Assembly: GCF_040822065.1 (NCBI RefSeq)
Contig: NZ_CP162005.1
Location: 2,914,001-2,978,000, forward strand
Direction of reading: 5' to 3'
DNA from: Pedobacter sp. WC2423
GTDB taxonomy: Bacteria > Bacteroidota > Bacteroidia > Sphingobacteriales > Sphingobacteriaceae
Length of the DNA: 64,000 bases
The translations under genes were made by a program, and so were the position numbers. Each line of letters starts with the position of its first letter. Position 1 is the stretch's first letter. Shown here piece by piece: positions 34,715 through 43,071 of the stretch. Under the pieces are notes generated by a model, which saw only the letters and a program-made list of their open reading frames with translations, had not been told where the DNA came from and searched no databases.

Positions 34715-35890
34715 ATGAGTAAGAGAGATTATTACGATATCCTTGGTGTAAGTAAAGGTTCTTCTCCGGAAGAGATCAAGAAAGCTTATAGAAAGCTGGC
34801 TATAAAGTTCCATCCGGACAAAAATCCTGATGACCATACTGCTGAAGATAAATTTAAGGAAGCTGCTGAGGCTTACGAGATATTAAGCAACCCGGAGAAG
34901 AAACAACGTTATGACCATTATGGACATGCTGGTGTTGGCGGAGCTTCTGGTGGCGGCGGCGGCTATGGCGGCGGCGGCATGAACATGGAAGATATATTCA
35001 GCCAGTTTGGCGATATCTTTGGTGGCGGTGGCGGCGGTGGCAGTCCTTTCGATAGTTTTTTCGGCGGACAGCAACAACGCAGCAGCGGCAGACGCGTAGC
35101 TAAAGGCACTAACCTTCGTATTAAAGTCAAACTTACCCTTGAAGAAATAGCGCATGGCGCAGAGAAAAAAATAAAGGTTAATAAACAGATTGTTTGTAAA
35201 ACCTGCGATGGTTCGGGAGCTAAGGACAAATCATCTATCAGCACTTGTAAAACCTGTGGTGGCAGTGGTTCTGTTCGCAGAGTAACCAATACCATCTTAG
35301 GCCAGATGCAGACTACTTCTACCTGCCCGACTTGTAATGGTGCCGGCTCACAGATTACTTCTAAATGTACCTCATGTCATGGTGAAGGAACAGTTCGTGG
35401 CGAGGAAACGATTACCATTAACATTCCTGCGGGTGTAAGTGACGGTATGCAATTGAGCATGAGCGGAAAAGGTAATGCTGCCCCTAATGGTGGTATTCCT
35501 GGTGATCTGATCATCCTGATTGAAGAAATCCCTCATGAAACCTTGAAACGTGAAGGAAACAATATCGTTTATGATTTACACTTAAGTATTATTGATGCTG
35601 CATTAGGCTACAGCGCCGAAGTACCAACAATTGATGGGAAAGCTAAAATCAAAATCGAACCAGGTACACAAAGCGGAAAGTTATTACGCCTGAAAGCTAA
35701 AGGTATTCCTGAAGTGAATTCTTATCACCGTGGTGATCAGATTATCCACGTGAATATCTGGACGCCTAAAGCACTGAGCAGTGAAGAACGGAATATGCTG
35801 GAAAAACTACGTGAATCTCCGAATTTCAAACCTCAGCCAGGTAAAAACGATAAGAGTTTCTTTGAAAAAATGAAAGAGTATTTCGAGTAA
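34715..35890 (+). CDS. dnaJ: Molecular chaperone DnaJ
   Basis: 391-residue type I J-protein. The J domain (residues 1-70) has HPD in KFHPDKNPD (33-35). A glycine-rich linker (about 73-125) follows, then four zinc motifs [24 protein letters not shown] and CTSCHGEG (about 165-230), and the C-terminal substrate-binding domain. It delivers unfolded proteins to DnaK. The linker has very repetitive G-rich DNA. Co-transcribed with grpE and ended by a strong terminator. Confidence 0.96.
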   Translation: MSKRDYYDILGVSKGSSPEEIKKAYRKLAIKFHPDKNPDDHTAEDKFKEAAEAYEILSNPEKKQRYDHYGHAGVGGASGGGGGYGGGGMNMEDIFSQFGDIFGGGGGGGSPFDSFFGGQQQRSSGRRVAKGTNLRIKVKLTLEEIAHGAEKKIKVNKQIVCKTCDGSGAKDKSSISTCKTCGGSGSVRRVTNTILGQMQTTSTCPTCNGAGSQITSKCTSCHGEGTVRGEETITINIPAGVSDGMQLSMSGKGNAAPNGGIPGDLIILIEEIPHETLKREGNNIVYDLHLSIIDAALGYSAEVPTIDGKAKIKIEPGTQSGKLLRLKAKGIPEVNSYHRGDQIIHVNIWTPKALSSEERNMLEKLRESPNFKPQPGKNDKSFFEKMKEYFE

Positions 35891-35911
35891 TCAATTCTCT
35901 GAATATATTTG

Positions 35912-35949
35912 AAACAGGCTGTATCTGAATGGATACAGCCTGTTTTTTT
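35912..35949 (+). terminator. Intrinsic terminator after dnaJ
   Basis: A perfect 14-bp stem (35912-35925 with 35932-35945, starting AAACAGGCTGTATC) has a 6-base loop and is followed by TTTT. It ends the grpE-dnaJ transcript. Confidence 0.85.
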
Positions 35950-35996
35950 ATGCAAAAACTTTAGGCTGTAACTGTTGTTTAATCTAAAAAACAGTT

Positions 35997-36740
35997 ATGG
36001 ATGGAATAGCAACAGCAGACTGGAGAATTGGCTGCTCTGGATTTTATTATAAAGAATGGAAAGAGATCTTCTACCCTGCCGGTCTTCCTCAAAAGGAGTG
36101 GTTTAGCTATTATTGCCAGCATTTCAATACGATAGAGATTAATTCTTCCTTTTACAAACAACCTTCTTTAAAAAGCTTTAAAACATGGTATGAAACCAGC
36201 CCTGCTGATTTTCTGTTTACGATTAAAGCACCCCGCGCAATTACACATTATAACAAGTTTAATGAGGTAGAAGAATTGGTTACTGACTTTTACGAGGTGA
36301 TTAATGCTGGCCTTCAGGACAAAATGGGCTGTGTACTGTTCCAAACCCCTCCTTCTTTTACTTATACAGAGGAAAGATTAGCCTTAATATTGAAGAATTT
36401 AAACCCGGCTTTTAAGAATGTGGTTGAATTCAGGCATATCAGCTGGTGGAACAATACGGTGATGGACGAGTTTAAAAAACATCACCTGACCTTCAGCGGA
36501 CTAAGTTATCCTTCGGCCTTGCCAGATGGAGTGGTCTTATTTAATGATCCTGTTTATTACCGTTTTCATGGTAAGCCTGTGCTGTACAAATCACTCTATA
36601 CCGGGCAGGAAATAATTGCCTTCGCTAAATCTATAATCCAGGGACCTCAGCAAGTATTCGTATATTTCAACAATACCTGGGGCACATCGGCATTAACCAA
36701 TGCAAAGCAATTGATTGCATTGACAGATAGAAAGCGTTGA
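35997..36740 (+). CDS. DUF72 domain-containing protein
   Basis: 247-residue protein of the DUF72 (YecE-like) family, a TIM-barrel resembling AP endonuclease folds. Family features are the start WRIGCSGFYYKEWKEIFYP, FTIKAPRAITH near 77-87, and the C-terminal QVFVYFNNTWG. There is no signal peptide. Biochemical function is not established, though some members act on DNA or RNA. It is a single gene between dnaJ and the ABC operon. Confidence 0.85.
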   Translation: MDGIATADWRIGCSGFYYKEWKEIFYPAGLPQKEWFSYYCQHFNTIEINSSFYKQPSLKSFKTWYETSPADFLFTIKAPRAITHYNKFNEVEELVTDFYEVINAGLQDKMGCVLFQTPPSFTYTEERLALILKNLNPAFKNVVEFRHISWWNNTVMDEFKKHHLTFSGLSYPSALPDGVVLFNDPVYYRFHGKPVLYKSLYTGQEIIAFAKSIIQGPQQVFVYFNNTWGTSALTNAKQLIALTDRKR

Positions 36741-36800
36741 CGCTGTAACATTTTGTCTGATTTCAGTCTAAAGGGTAACTAAGAACTAAATAAAGACTAA

Positions 36801-37706
36801 ATGCTTAACGTAAATAATATTGTTAAACAATATGCTACGCATCTTGCACTGGACGATGTAAGTCTGAAGGTAGAGCAGGGCAAGATTTTCGGGCTGCTAG
36901 GCCCCAACGGTGCGGGCAAAACATCATTGATCAGAATTATCACTCAAATTACCGCACCAGATAGCGGCGAAGTCATCTTTAACGGACAACGCCTCAATTC
37001 CTCTCATATTGCAAGGATAGGATACCTCCCGGAGGAGCGTGGTTTATACAAGAAAATGGAGATTGGTGAACAGGTATTGTACCTGGCCAAACTTAAAGGA
37101 ATGCGTACTGCTGAAGCTACTAAAAAGGTCAGATACTGGTTTGAGAAACTGGAAATGGCGAGTTGGTGGAATAAAAAAGTCGAGGATTTAAGTAAAGGGA
37201 TGCAGCAAAAGGTACAATTTGTAGCCACTGTACTACATGAGCCTGAATTGATTATTCTGGATGAACCTTTTTCGGGGTTTGATCCGGTCAATGCTGATAT
37301 TATCAAAAATGAAATCCTGGAATTGAATAAAAAAGGGGCAACTTTTATTTTCTCTACACACCGCATGGAGTCTGTGGAAGAGTTATGTGACAACATCGCC
37401 TTGATTCACCGGTCTAAAAAAATCCTGGATGGCTCAGTATCTGATATTAAAGAGCAATACAGGAACAATACGTATTGGGTAGAATATGATGGTGAATATC
37501 CTGTTGAACTGGCAACCGGGCTGTTCGAAATACTGCATAAAGAGATACTGCAAGGAAAAATAAGGATTAAGGTACAAATCAGTGCAGGTAAAACTGCCAA
37601 TCAGCTTTTATCAGCTTTGCTCCCTCTGGTGAATATTCATCGTTTAGATGAAGTGATTCCCACAATGAACGATATTTTTATTGACCAGGTAAAACTAAAG
37701 AATTAA
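36801..37706 (+). CDS. ABC transporter ATP-binding protein (NatA-like)
   Basis: 301-residue ABC ATPase with Walker A GPNGAGKTS (about 34-42), signature LSKGMQQKV (about 132-140), Walker B LIILDEPFSGFDP (about 149-162) and the DUF4162-type C-terminal extension. The layout matches NatA-type exporters. It partners the permease encoded 2 bases downstream. The substrate is unknown (sodium, lipid or peptide in relatives). Confidence 0.85.
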   Translation: MLNVNNIVKQYATHLALDDVSLKVEQGKIFGLLGPNGAGKTSLIRIITQITAPDSGEVIFNGQRLNSSHIARIGYLPEERGLYKKMEIGEQVLYLAKLKGMRTAEATKKVRYWFEKLEMASWWNKKVEDLSKGMQQKVQFVATVLHEPELIILDEPFSGFDPVNADIIKNEILELNKKGATFIFSTHRMESVEELCDNIALIHRSKKILDGSVSDIKEQYRNNTYWVEYDGEYPVELATGLFEILHKEILQGKIRIKVQISAGKTANQLLSALLPLVNIHRLDEVIPTMNDIFIDQVKLKN

Positions 37707-37707
37707 C

Positions 37708-39039
37708 ATGATGAACAAGATTTTACTCATTATACAAAGAGAATACCTGAGCCGGGTCAGAAAAAAATCGTTTATTGTCATGACGCTATTAACACCGATT
37801 ATTGTTGCCGGGTTTTATGGCATGATCATTTACTTCTCTATACAAGGGGCTAGTTCGACCAATAACAGGATAGCAGTAGTCAATGACAACAAAACACTGA
37901 CTGAAAAAATCGCTTCTACTAAAAATACGACCTACGTTTATGTCGGCAAATCATTGACAGCAATGAAGGCCAGCCTTAAGAATGAAAATTATGACTATAT
38001 TCTTTACCTGCCTGAATTTAGCCTGGACAATCCTTCAGGGATACAGCTTTTAGGGACTAAGCAGGCTGGTTTTTCCATGAACGGGAAGGTAGTTGATGAC
38101 GTGGAGAATGCGATCAAAATTCAAAAACTTAAAGAAAGCGGTATTGCCCAGGAAGATCTTGATAAATTAAAAGCTACTGTCAACATCGATAACAAAAAGA
38201 TTAATCAGGCAGGTGAGGAAGAGGATTCCAGTGCTGGTGCGACAACTGTTATCGGTTATGCATCTGGTATCCTGATGTTTACTTTCATTCTGATTTACGG
38301 CATCCAGGTGATGCGGGGGGTGATTGAAGAGAAAACAAGCAGAATTATTGAAGTGATGATTTCCTCTGTCAAGCCTTTTCAGCTGATGATGGGAAAAATT
38401 ATCGGTATAGCTTTGGTAGGCTTAACACAGTTTGTACTCTGGATCTTATTGACAGCAACCATTTCAACTGTAGCTGTTCGGGCTTTTACGGGTGATAAAG
38501 AACTACAGAAAAATACGGTTTCTGCCGTAAACGCGAAAACTGGAGCTTCTATAGGAAAACAAGTGGCAGACAATGGCCCGGTGGCCTATATTCAAAAAAG
38601 TATGGCCAATCTTGACCTGACTAAAATTCTGCTGGTCTTTATATTCTTTTTCATTGGCGGCTATTTATTCTATAGTTCTCTTTATGCAGCAATTGGTTCG
38701 GCTGTAGATAGTGAAACAGAGACGCAGCAGTTTGTGATGCCTATTATGATGCCGCTTACTTTAAGTTATGCCCTATCTTTGAGTGTAGTGGTGAACGATC
38801 CTTATGGCCCGCTTGCTTTCTGGCTATCAATGATACCCTTTACTTCTCCGATTGCGATGATGGTCAGGTTACCTTATGGTGTACCCGACTGGCAGCTGGC
38901 CTTGTCTATGGGATTATTGATTGCGGGATTTATAGGGACAGTGTGGGTAGCTTCAAGAATATACAGAGTGGGTATATTAATGTATGGCAAAAAGACCAGT
39001 TTGAAGGAAATGTTCAAGTGGTTCAGTTACAAGAATTAA
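37708..39039 (+). CDS. ABC transporter permease (NatB-like)
   Basis: 443-residue inner-membrane permease of the ABC-2 type. A first hydrophobic segment (about residues 22-45) is followed by a large periplasmic region (about 50-175), then five segments in the C-terminal half (about 185-405). It ends with a soluble basic tail. The pair with the ATPase matches NatAB; substrate unknown. The ATPase stop lies immediately upstream. Confidence 0.85.
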   Translation: MMNKILLIIQREYLSRVRKKSFIVMTLLTPIIVAGFYGMIIYFSIQGASSTNNRIAVVNDNKTLTEKIASTKNTTYVYVGKSLTAMKASLKNENYDYILYLPEFSLDNPSGIQLLGTKQAGFSMNGKVVDDVENAIKIQKLKESGIAQEDLDKLKATVNIDNKKINQAGEEEDSSAGATTVIGYASGILMFTFILIYGIQVMRGVIEEKTSRIIEVMISSVKPFQLMMGKIIGIALVGLTQFVLWILLTATISTVAVRAFTGDKELQKNTVSAVNAKTGASIGKQVADNGPVAYIQKSMANLDLTKILLVFIFFFIGGYLFYSSLYAAIGSAVDSETETQQFVMPIMMPLTLSYALSLSVVVNDPYGPLAFWLSMIPFTSPIAMMVRLPYGVPDWQLALSMGLLIAGFIGTVWVASRIYRVGILMYGKKTSLKEMFKWFSYKN

Positions 39040-39061
39040 AATTACAGTATTAACAAAACGG

Positions 39062-39991
39062 ATGAGAGCAGCGGTTATAGATTTAGGTACGAACACTTTT
39101 CACTTAGTGATAGCTGAGCTTACACCTGCGGGTGTGGAGGTCATTTATAAAACTAATTTACCTGTACAATTAGGCCAGGGCAGGATTAATGAGAACCTGA
39201 TTATACCTGAGGCTTTTGAGCGTGGAATAGAGGCGCTGAAGGGCTTTAAAAAAGAAATAGATGCACAGCAGGTTACTATTGTACGTGCCACTGCAACTTC
39301 TGCGGTACGCAGTGCAGGAAATGGAAAAGATTTTGTTGTCGCTGCACTTAGGATAGCGGGTATAGCTATTGAAGTGATCAGTGGTGAGGATGAGGCTGCT
39401 TATATATTTAATGGTGTAAAAGCAACAGGCGTAATCAATCAGCAATCGTTGATTATGGACATTGGCGGAGGAAGTACTGAGTTCATTATTTGTAATCAGC
39501 ACGGCCAGTTATGGAAGAAAAGTTACAATATAGGTGCTGCAAGATTATTACAGGCTTATTTTCATTCTGATCCGATCAGCAGTGAAGACCATTCTGCTAT
39601 ACAAAACCATCTTGATCAGGTGCTCACAGACCTGCTGACCGCCTGCCAGCAATACGAGCCGCAACTGCTGGTTGGTTCAGCGGGTGCGTTTGAAACTTTC
39701 GCAGCAATGCTATTGGAAGATATTGACCTGAAAACGATAAGTTCAGCGTCATTTGATATTGACCAGTATCGCATCCTTGCTGAAAGGCTGATTGCTTCTG
39801 CACATGCAGAAAGGGTTTTGATGCCAAATCTGATTCCACTCAGAGTAGATATGATTGTCATCGCCGCCATCCTGACCAATTATATCCTGGACAAAACAGG
39901 ATTAAAAGCAATCAGCTTATCTACATACGATTTAAAAATGGGTGTATTATACCAGATTTGGGCAGATCAGAAGTTTGAAAGCTCTAAGTAG
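39062..39991 (+). CDS. Exopolyphosphatase / pppGpp phosphatase family (Ppx/GppA)
   Basis: 309-residue actin-like ATPase-fold enzyme, the short form (N-terminal two domains only). Phosphate-1 motif is VIDLGTNTFHLVI (4-16), phosphate-2 is IMDIGGGSTEFI (about 138-149), and SGEDEAAYIFNGV, catalytic Glu, is near 119. It degrades polyphosphate or pppGpp. It lacks the C-terminal HD-like domain of E. coli Ppx. Its last 25 bases overlap the convergent maf gene. Confidence 0.87.
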   Translation: MRAAVIDLGTNTFHLVIAELTPAGVEVIYKTNLPVQLGQGRINENLIIPEAFERGIEALKGFKKEIDAQQVTIVRATATSAVRSAGNGKDFVVAALRIAGIAIEVISGEDEAAYIFNGVKATGVINQQSLIMDIGGGSTEFIICNQHGQLWKKSYNIGAARLLQAYFHSDPISSEDHSAIQNHLDQVLTDLLTACQQYEPQLLVGSAGAFETFAAMLLEDIDLKTISSASFDIDQYRILAERLIASAHAERVLMPNLIPLRVDMIVIAAILTNYILDKTGLKAISLSTYDLKMGVLYQIWADQKFESSK

Positions 39992-40536
39992 AGTTTTTCT
40001 GTTGGTAAGCCCATTACATTGGTATAAGAGCCTTCAATACGTTCTACTGCGATAAAGCCCAGCCAGTCTTGTATACCATAAGAACCTGCTTTATCCAGTG
40101 GATTATATTTATTGATGTAATGTTCTATTTCTTCTGTACTGAGTATTCTGAAACGTACTTCTGTTTGATCGAAAAAGGTTTTAAGCTTGTCTTTATAAGC
40201 CAGGCTTACTCCGGTATAGACCTGATGACTGGTGCCGGACAGTTTTTCAAGCATCACTTTAGCCTGTACTGCATCTGCTGGCTTACCCAGAATTTCTCCG
40301 TTGTATGCGACAATAGTATCAGCAGTAATCACCAGGCTCGTTAAGCGTTCTTCTACGAATGCCATTGCTTTCTTTTCCGATATGTAACAGGCAATTGCTT
40401 CTGGAGCCAGGTTTTCAGGATAACTCTCGTCTACATCTTTTAATAACACCTTAAAATCAAGTCCCATCAATTGCATGAGTTCTTGTCTGCGGGGTGATTT
40501 AGAGGCCAGAATAAGAGGAGTTGTTTGCTTATACAT
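39967..40536 (-). CDS. maf: Maf family nucleotide pyrophosphatase
   Basis: 189-residue house-cleaning nucleoside triphosphate pyrophosphatase that removes non-canonical nucleotides. It has the start LILASKSPRRQELM, the catalytic Asp in VVITADTIVAYNGEILGKP-type region (ITADTIV), and SYTNVMGLPTEKL near the end. Start ATG at 40536; an upstream in-frame ATG (40575) would add a non-family 13-residue tail. It overlaps ppx convergently by 25 bases. Confidence 0.88.
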   Translation of the reverse strand: MYKQTTPLILASKSPRRQELMQLMGLDFKVLLKDVDESYPENLAPEAIACYISEKKAMAFVEERLTSLVITADTIVAYNGEILGKPADAVQAKVMLEKLSGTSHQVYTGVSLAYKDKLKTFFDQTEVRFRILSTEEIEHYINKYNPLDKAGSYGIQDWLGFIAVERIEGSYTNVMGLPTEKLYLELSNF

Positions 40537-40556
40537 ATTTATATATTTTGGGCAAA

Positions 40557-40591
40557 AATAATAAAAGCGGCCCAAAGCCGCTTCTATTATT
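40557..40591 (-). terminator. Terminator of the minus-strand unit ending at 40638
   Basis: AATAATA plus AAGCGGC pair with GCCGCTT plus TATTATT with a single mismatch and a 5-base loop (40557-40591). On the minus strand it is followed by TTTTTGCCC. It ends the fdx-iscX-kdsC-Spy-like region upstream of maf. Confidence 0.75.
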
Positions 40592-40637
40592 TTTGTTATT
40601 TAAGATTCAGTATCAATTCAGCCACTGAATTAAGCAA

Positions 40638-41039
40638 CTACTGATTTTTTGCTGGCTGACCTGCTCCCTGGCCTCCCATTCTGTTTTTCATTGCTGTCCT
40701 TCTTTCTTCCAGGAAGGTGTCATAAGCTTTCTTTTGATCGTCAGTTAATACTGCTTTGATCTTTTCGTTATTACTTTGCATCAGCGTCATCATTTTGGTA
40801 CGCATCTCTTTTCTATCCTCACCAGCTGCTTCACGCGCTTTGTTCATCTGTGTATTCTGATCCAGCAATATATCGTGAATTTTGGTTTGCTGACCGGTAG
40901 TCAAAGTTAATTTCTCAGTCAGCTGCGCAGTAGATTTTGTGGCTCTTTCTTCTGGTGTTGCGTTACGGTTACCACCTTGTCCATGTGCAAAAGTTATCAC
41001 GCTGAATAACATTCCGCAAATCATCAATAATTTCTTCAT
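40638..41039 (-). CDS. Spy/CpxP-like periplasmic protein
   Basis: 133-residue exported protein with a Sec signal peptide (MKKLLMICGMLFSVITFAHG, cleavage near residue 20-21). The mature part is helical with two LTxxQ-type motifs (LTTGQQTKI, LTDDQKKAY), as in Spy/CpxP periplasmic chaperones and DUF4890 proteins. It probably acts as a holdase or stress sensor, by analogy. It is 63 bases downstream of the KdsC gene. The C terminus is glycine/lysine rich. Confidence 0.68.
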   Translation of the reverse strand: MKKLLMICGMLFSVITFAHGQGGNRNATPEERATKSTAQLTEKLTLTTGQQTKIHDILLDQNTQMNKAREAAGEDRKEMRTKMMTLMQSNNEKIKAVLTDDQKKAYDTFLEERRTAMKNRMGGQGAGQPAKNQ

Positions 41040-41102
41040 ATCTATTCTTTTTTTTATAGATAGAGTTAAAAGTCAAAGGAAGGTTTAAAATTGCCAGGTA
41101 AC

Positions 41103-41630
41103 TTATTTACTGGAATCGACAGCCGAAGGGTTGGCATCAAACCATTTCCCTTGTATTCTCAGGACTTTTTCGATGACGTCTCTCGCTGCTGTCTGACCAC
41201 CTTTAAAAGGCGAAATATATTCGGAGACAGCTTTGATATCTGAACAGGCATCTGAAGGGCAGGCAGGAATACCGGCCAGCTTCATTACATTCAGGTCAGG
41301 AATATCATCTCCCATATACAGGACTTGCCTGGCTTTAATATGATAGATTTCCAGGTAATCGTTGAAGACCTCAACTTTATCAGATACGCCTAAAAATACA
41401 TCTGGTATGCCCAGACCTTCAAAGCGTTTTTCCATCGCCTGCCCACGGCCTCCGGAAATGATACATACATGGTATCCTTTTTTAACGGCCAGCTGTAAAG
41501 CATAGCCGTCTTTAATATTGAAAGTACGCATCAGCTCTCCGGAATCAGTTGCAATGACATCTCCATTGGTTAAAACGCCGTCGACATCAAAAATAAATGT
41601 GGTAATTCCTTTAAGCTTTTGCAGTAACAT
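41103..41630 (-). CDS. kdsC: KDO 8-phosphate phosphatase (KdsC-like HAD hydrolase)
   Basis: 175-residue HAD hydrolase. Nucleophile motif FDVDGVLTNGDV (about residues 14-25), second motif SGGRGQAMEKR (near 58), and third YMGDDIPDLNVM (near 105). It removes phosphate from KDO 8-phosphate for lipopolysaccharide synthesis. KdsC is a tetrameric C0-type HAD, as the short length fits. Its start abuts the iscX stop by one base. Confidence 0.87.
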   Translation of the reverse strand: MLLQKLKGITTFIFDVDGVLTNGDVIATDSGELMRTFNIKDGYALQLAVKKGYHVCIISGGRGQAMEKRFEGLGIPDVFLGVSDKVEVFNDYLEIYHIKARQVLYMGDDIPDLNVMKLAGIPACPSDACSDIKAVSEYISPFKGGQTAARDVIEKVLRIQGKWFDANPSAVDSSK

Positions 41631-41873
41631 CTAGTCTTGGTTATCTCTCCATTCATAAACCCAGGCAGACTGGATCTGCTCCAGGTGACCTTCATTGCTT
41701 TCTTCTCTTGTACCTTTAAAATTAGGTAAGGAAAGAACCCAGTCCACTAATTCAGTAAACCTGATCCTGTAGATTTTAGATTCGTTAAAATCATCACCAA
41801 ACTTTTCATATAATTCCTGAGCAATATCTTCATGATCCTGCCAGTGAATAGGTAAAGCAAACTTATCCTGCAT
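41631..41873 (-). CDS. iscX: Fe-S cluster assembly protein IscX
   Basis: 80-residue small acidic protein recognised by the IscX/YfhJ pattern: W-x-D-x-EDIA-x-ELYE, IRFTELVDWVLSLPNF and SNE-x-LEQIQSAWVYEW. IscX binds IscS and iron in other bacteria. Unlike in E. coli there is no isc operon here; it sits between a 2Fe-2S ferredoxin gene (21 bases upstream) and kdsC (one base downstream). Confidence 0.85.
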   Translation of the reverse strand: MQDKFALPIHWQDHEDIAQELYEKFGDDFNESKIYRIRFTELVDWVLSLPNFKGTREESNEGHLEQIQSAWVYEWRDNQD

Positions 41874-41894
41874 GTTTTCTTGTTTTATAATTAT

Positions 41895-42227
41895 TTAATG
41901 GCCTAAAAATTCTGATTGGTTAGGGATAGTCACTTCGATATTTCCGTTGATCACTATACACTGACAACCTAATCTGGAAGAGATTTTCGGACTTACTGCC
42001 CTGTCAATGAAGTCTTCTTCTTTGTCAGATATTTCCTGAATGTTATCCATTCCCTTAGTCACGTATACATGACAGGTACTGCAACCGCAAACACCGCCGC
42101 AGTTATGTTGTAAATCTATTCCATTATCCAAACAGACTTCCAGCACTGATTCTCCACCTGCAATTGGTAACTGAATTTGTGCTTTACCCTTTTCTTCAAA
42201 ATTGACTGTTAATTGATAAATATTCAT
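41895..42227 (-). CDS. fdx: 2Fe-2S ferredoxin (Isc type)
   Basis: 110-residue ferredoxin with the adrenodoxin/Isc type cluster ligands C43-x5-C49-x2-C52 (in HNCGGVCGCSTCHVY) and C88 (LGCQC). Electron carrier for Fe-S cluster assembly. The start is ATG at 42227 (MNIYQLTVNF); an upstream ATG at 42239 adds four residues. It lies just before iscX. Confidence 0.87.
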   Translation of the reverse strand: MNIYQLTVNFEEKGKAQIQLPIAGGESVLEVCLDNGIDLQHNCGGVCGCSTCHVYVTKGMDNIQEISDKEEDFIDRAVSPKISSRLGCQCIVINGNIEVTIPNQSEFLGH

Positions 42228-42266
42228 AATTGTTCTCAAAAATAAGCAGCAAAAACCGCAATCTTG

Positions 42267-43031
42267 TTATAGATCAGTTTTTTTAATGCTATTACTTAAC
42301 GTTTGGTAGATTTTCTGTAATCCGGGTGTTCCGCTCAGCAAATCAAGGTGTCTTTTTATAGTTTCCTGGTCATTACGGATAGCCGGACCAGTTTGTGCCT
42401 CATTTGGTGCCGATGACTGCACTTTTTCGGCAGTCTCCAGGATGAGTGGTTTTAATAAATCGAAGTTCAGCTGATGCTGTTCCAGTAATTCGCTGCTCAG
42501 CTGATAAAGATGATTGCTGAAATTAGAAGCAAAAACAGCTGCAACATGCAGAATACTCCGTTGCTGTGAGGTGACTACGGAAACCTTTGAGCTTAATAAC
42601 TGAGCGATTATTTTAATCTTCTCCAGTGTCTCTTCCCGGTCTGCCTCAATACATAAGGGTACACGGGTCATATCTACTGCTTTGGATTTAGAGAAAGTTT
42701 GCAAGGGATATAACACGCCGTAACCACTCTTTACTACGGAAAGCACACTCATTGGTGTAGCGCCCGAGGTATGGACAACAATGCCCTTTACATCTTTCAG
42801 ATGAGCAGCAACTGATGCAATTGCACTATCTTTTACTGCAATCACATAACAATCAGCAGAACGATCCAGATCGTTCCAGTTGCTGATTGGCGTTGCTTTT
42901 GTTAAAGCGGCAAGGATTTCTGCATTTCTGCTATCCTGACTCCAGATCTGAACAATGTCAGCTCCAATCGCTTTGAAAGCGATTGCGAGATGTGTAGCCA
43001 CATTTCCCGAGCCTATACAAACAATATTCAT
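42267..43031 (-). CDS. Rossmann-like and DUF2520 domain-containing protein
   Basis: 254-residue putative NADP-dependent oxidoreductase. A dinucleotide-binding GSGNVATHLA is at residues 7-16 in the Rossmann domain (1-125), followed by the helical DUF2520 domain (about 128-250; HVAAVFASNFSNHLYQLS). The fold resembles 6-phosphogluconate and ketopantoate reductases. Substrate unknown. It lies between ccmF and the fdx-iscX-kdsC block on the same strand. Confidence 0.88.
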   Translation of the reverse strand: MNIVCIGSGNVATHLAIAFKAIGADIVQIWSQDSRNAEILAALTKATPISNWNDLDRSADCYVIAVKDSAIASVAAHLKDVKGIVVHTSGATPMSVLSVVKSGYGVLYPLQTFSKSKAVDMTRVPLCIEADREETLEKIKIIAQLLSSKVSVVTSQQRSILHVAAVFASNFSNHLYQLSSELLEQHQLNFDLLKPLILETAEKVQSSAPNEAQTGPAIRNDQETIKRHLDLLSGTPGLQKIYQTLSNSIKKTDL

Positions 43032-43071
43032 GGAGAGTCAGTTTAAATTTCCCTGGTAAAAATACTTTTAA

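Noticed and set aside
34883..35295. Long minus-strand open frames opposite dnaJ
   Set aside because: They arise from the glycine-rich, GGC/GGT-repetitive linker of dnaJ, read in reverse as Ala/Pro-rich sequence; no independent support.
34715..35890. DNA slippage repeat in the G-rich linker of dnaJ
   Set aside because: Glycine-rich linkers are normal for DnaJ, and the triplet repeat is not longer than in homologues as far as can be judged.
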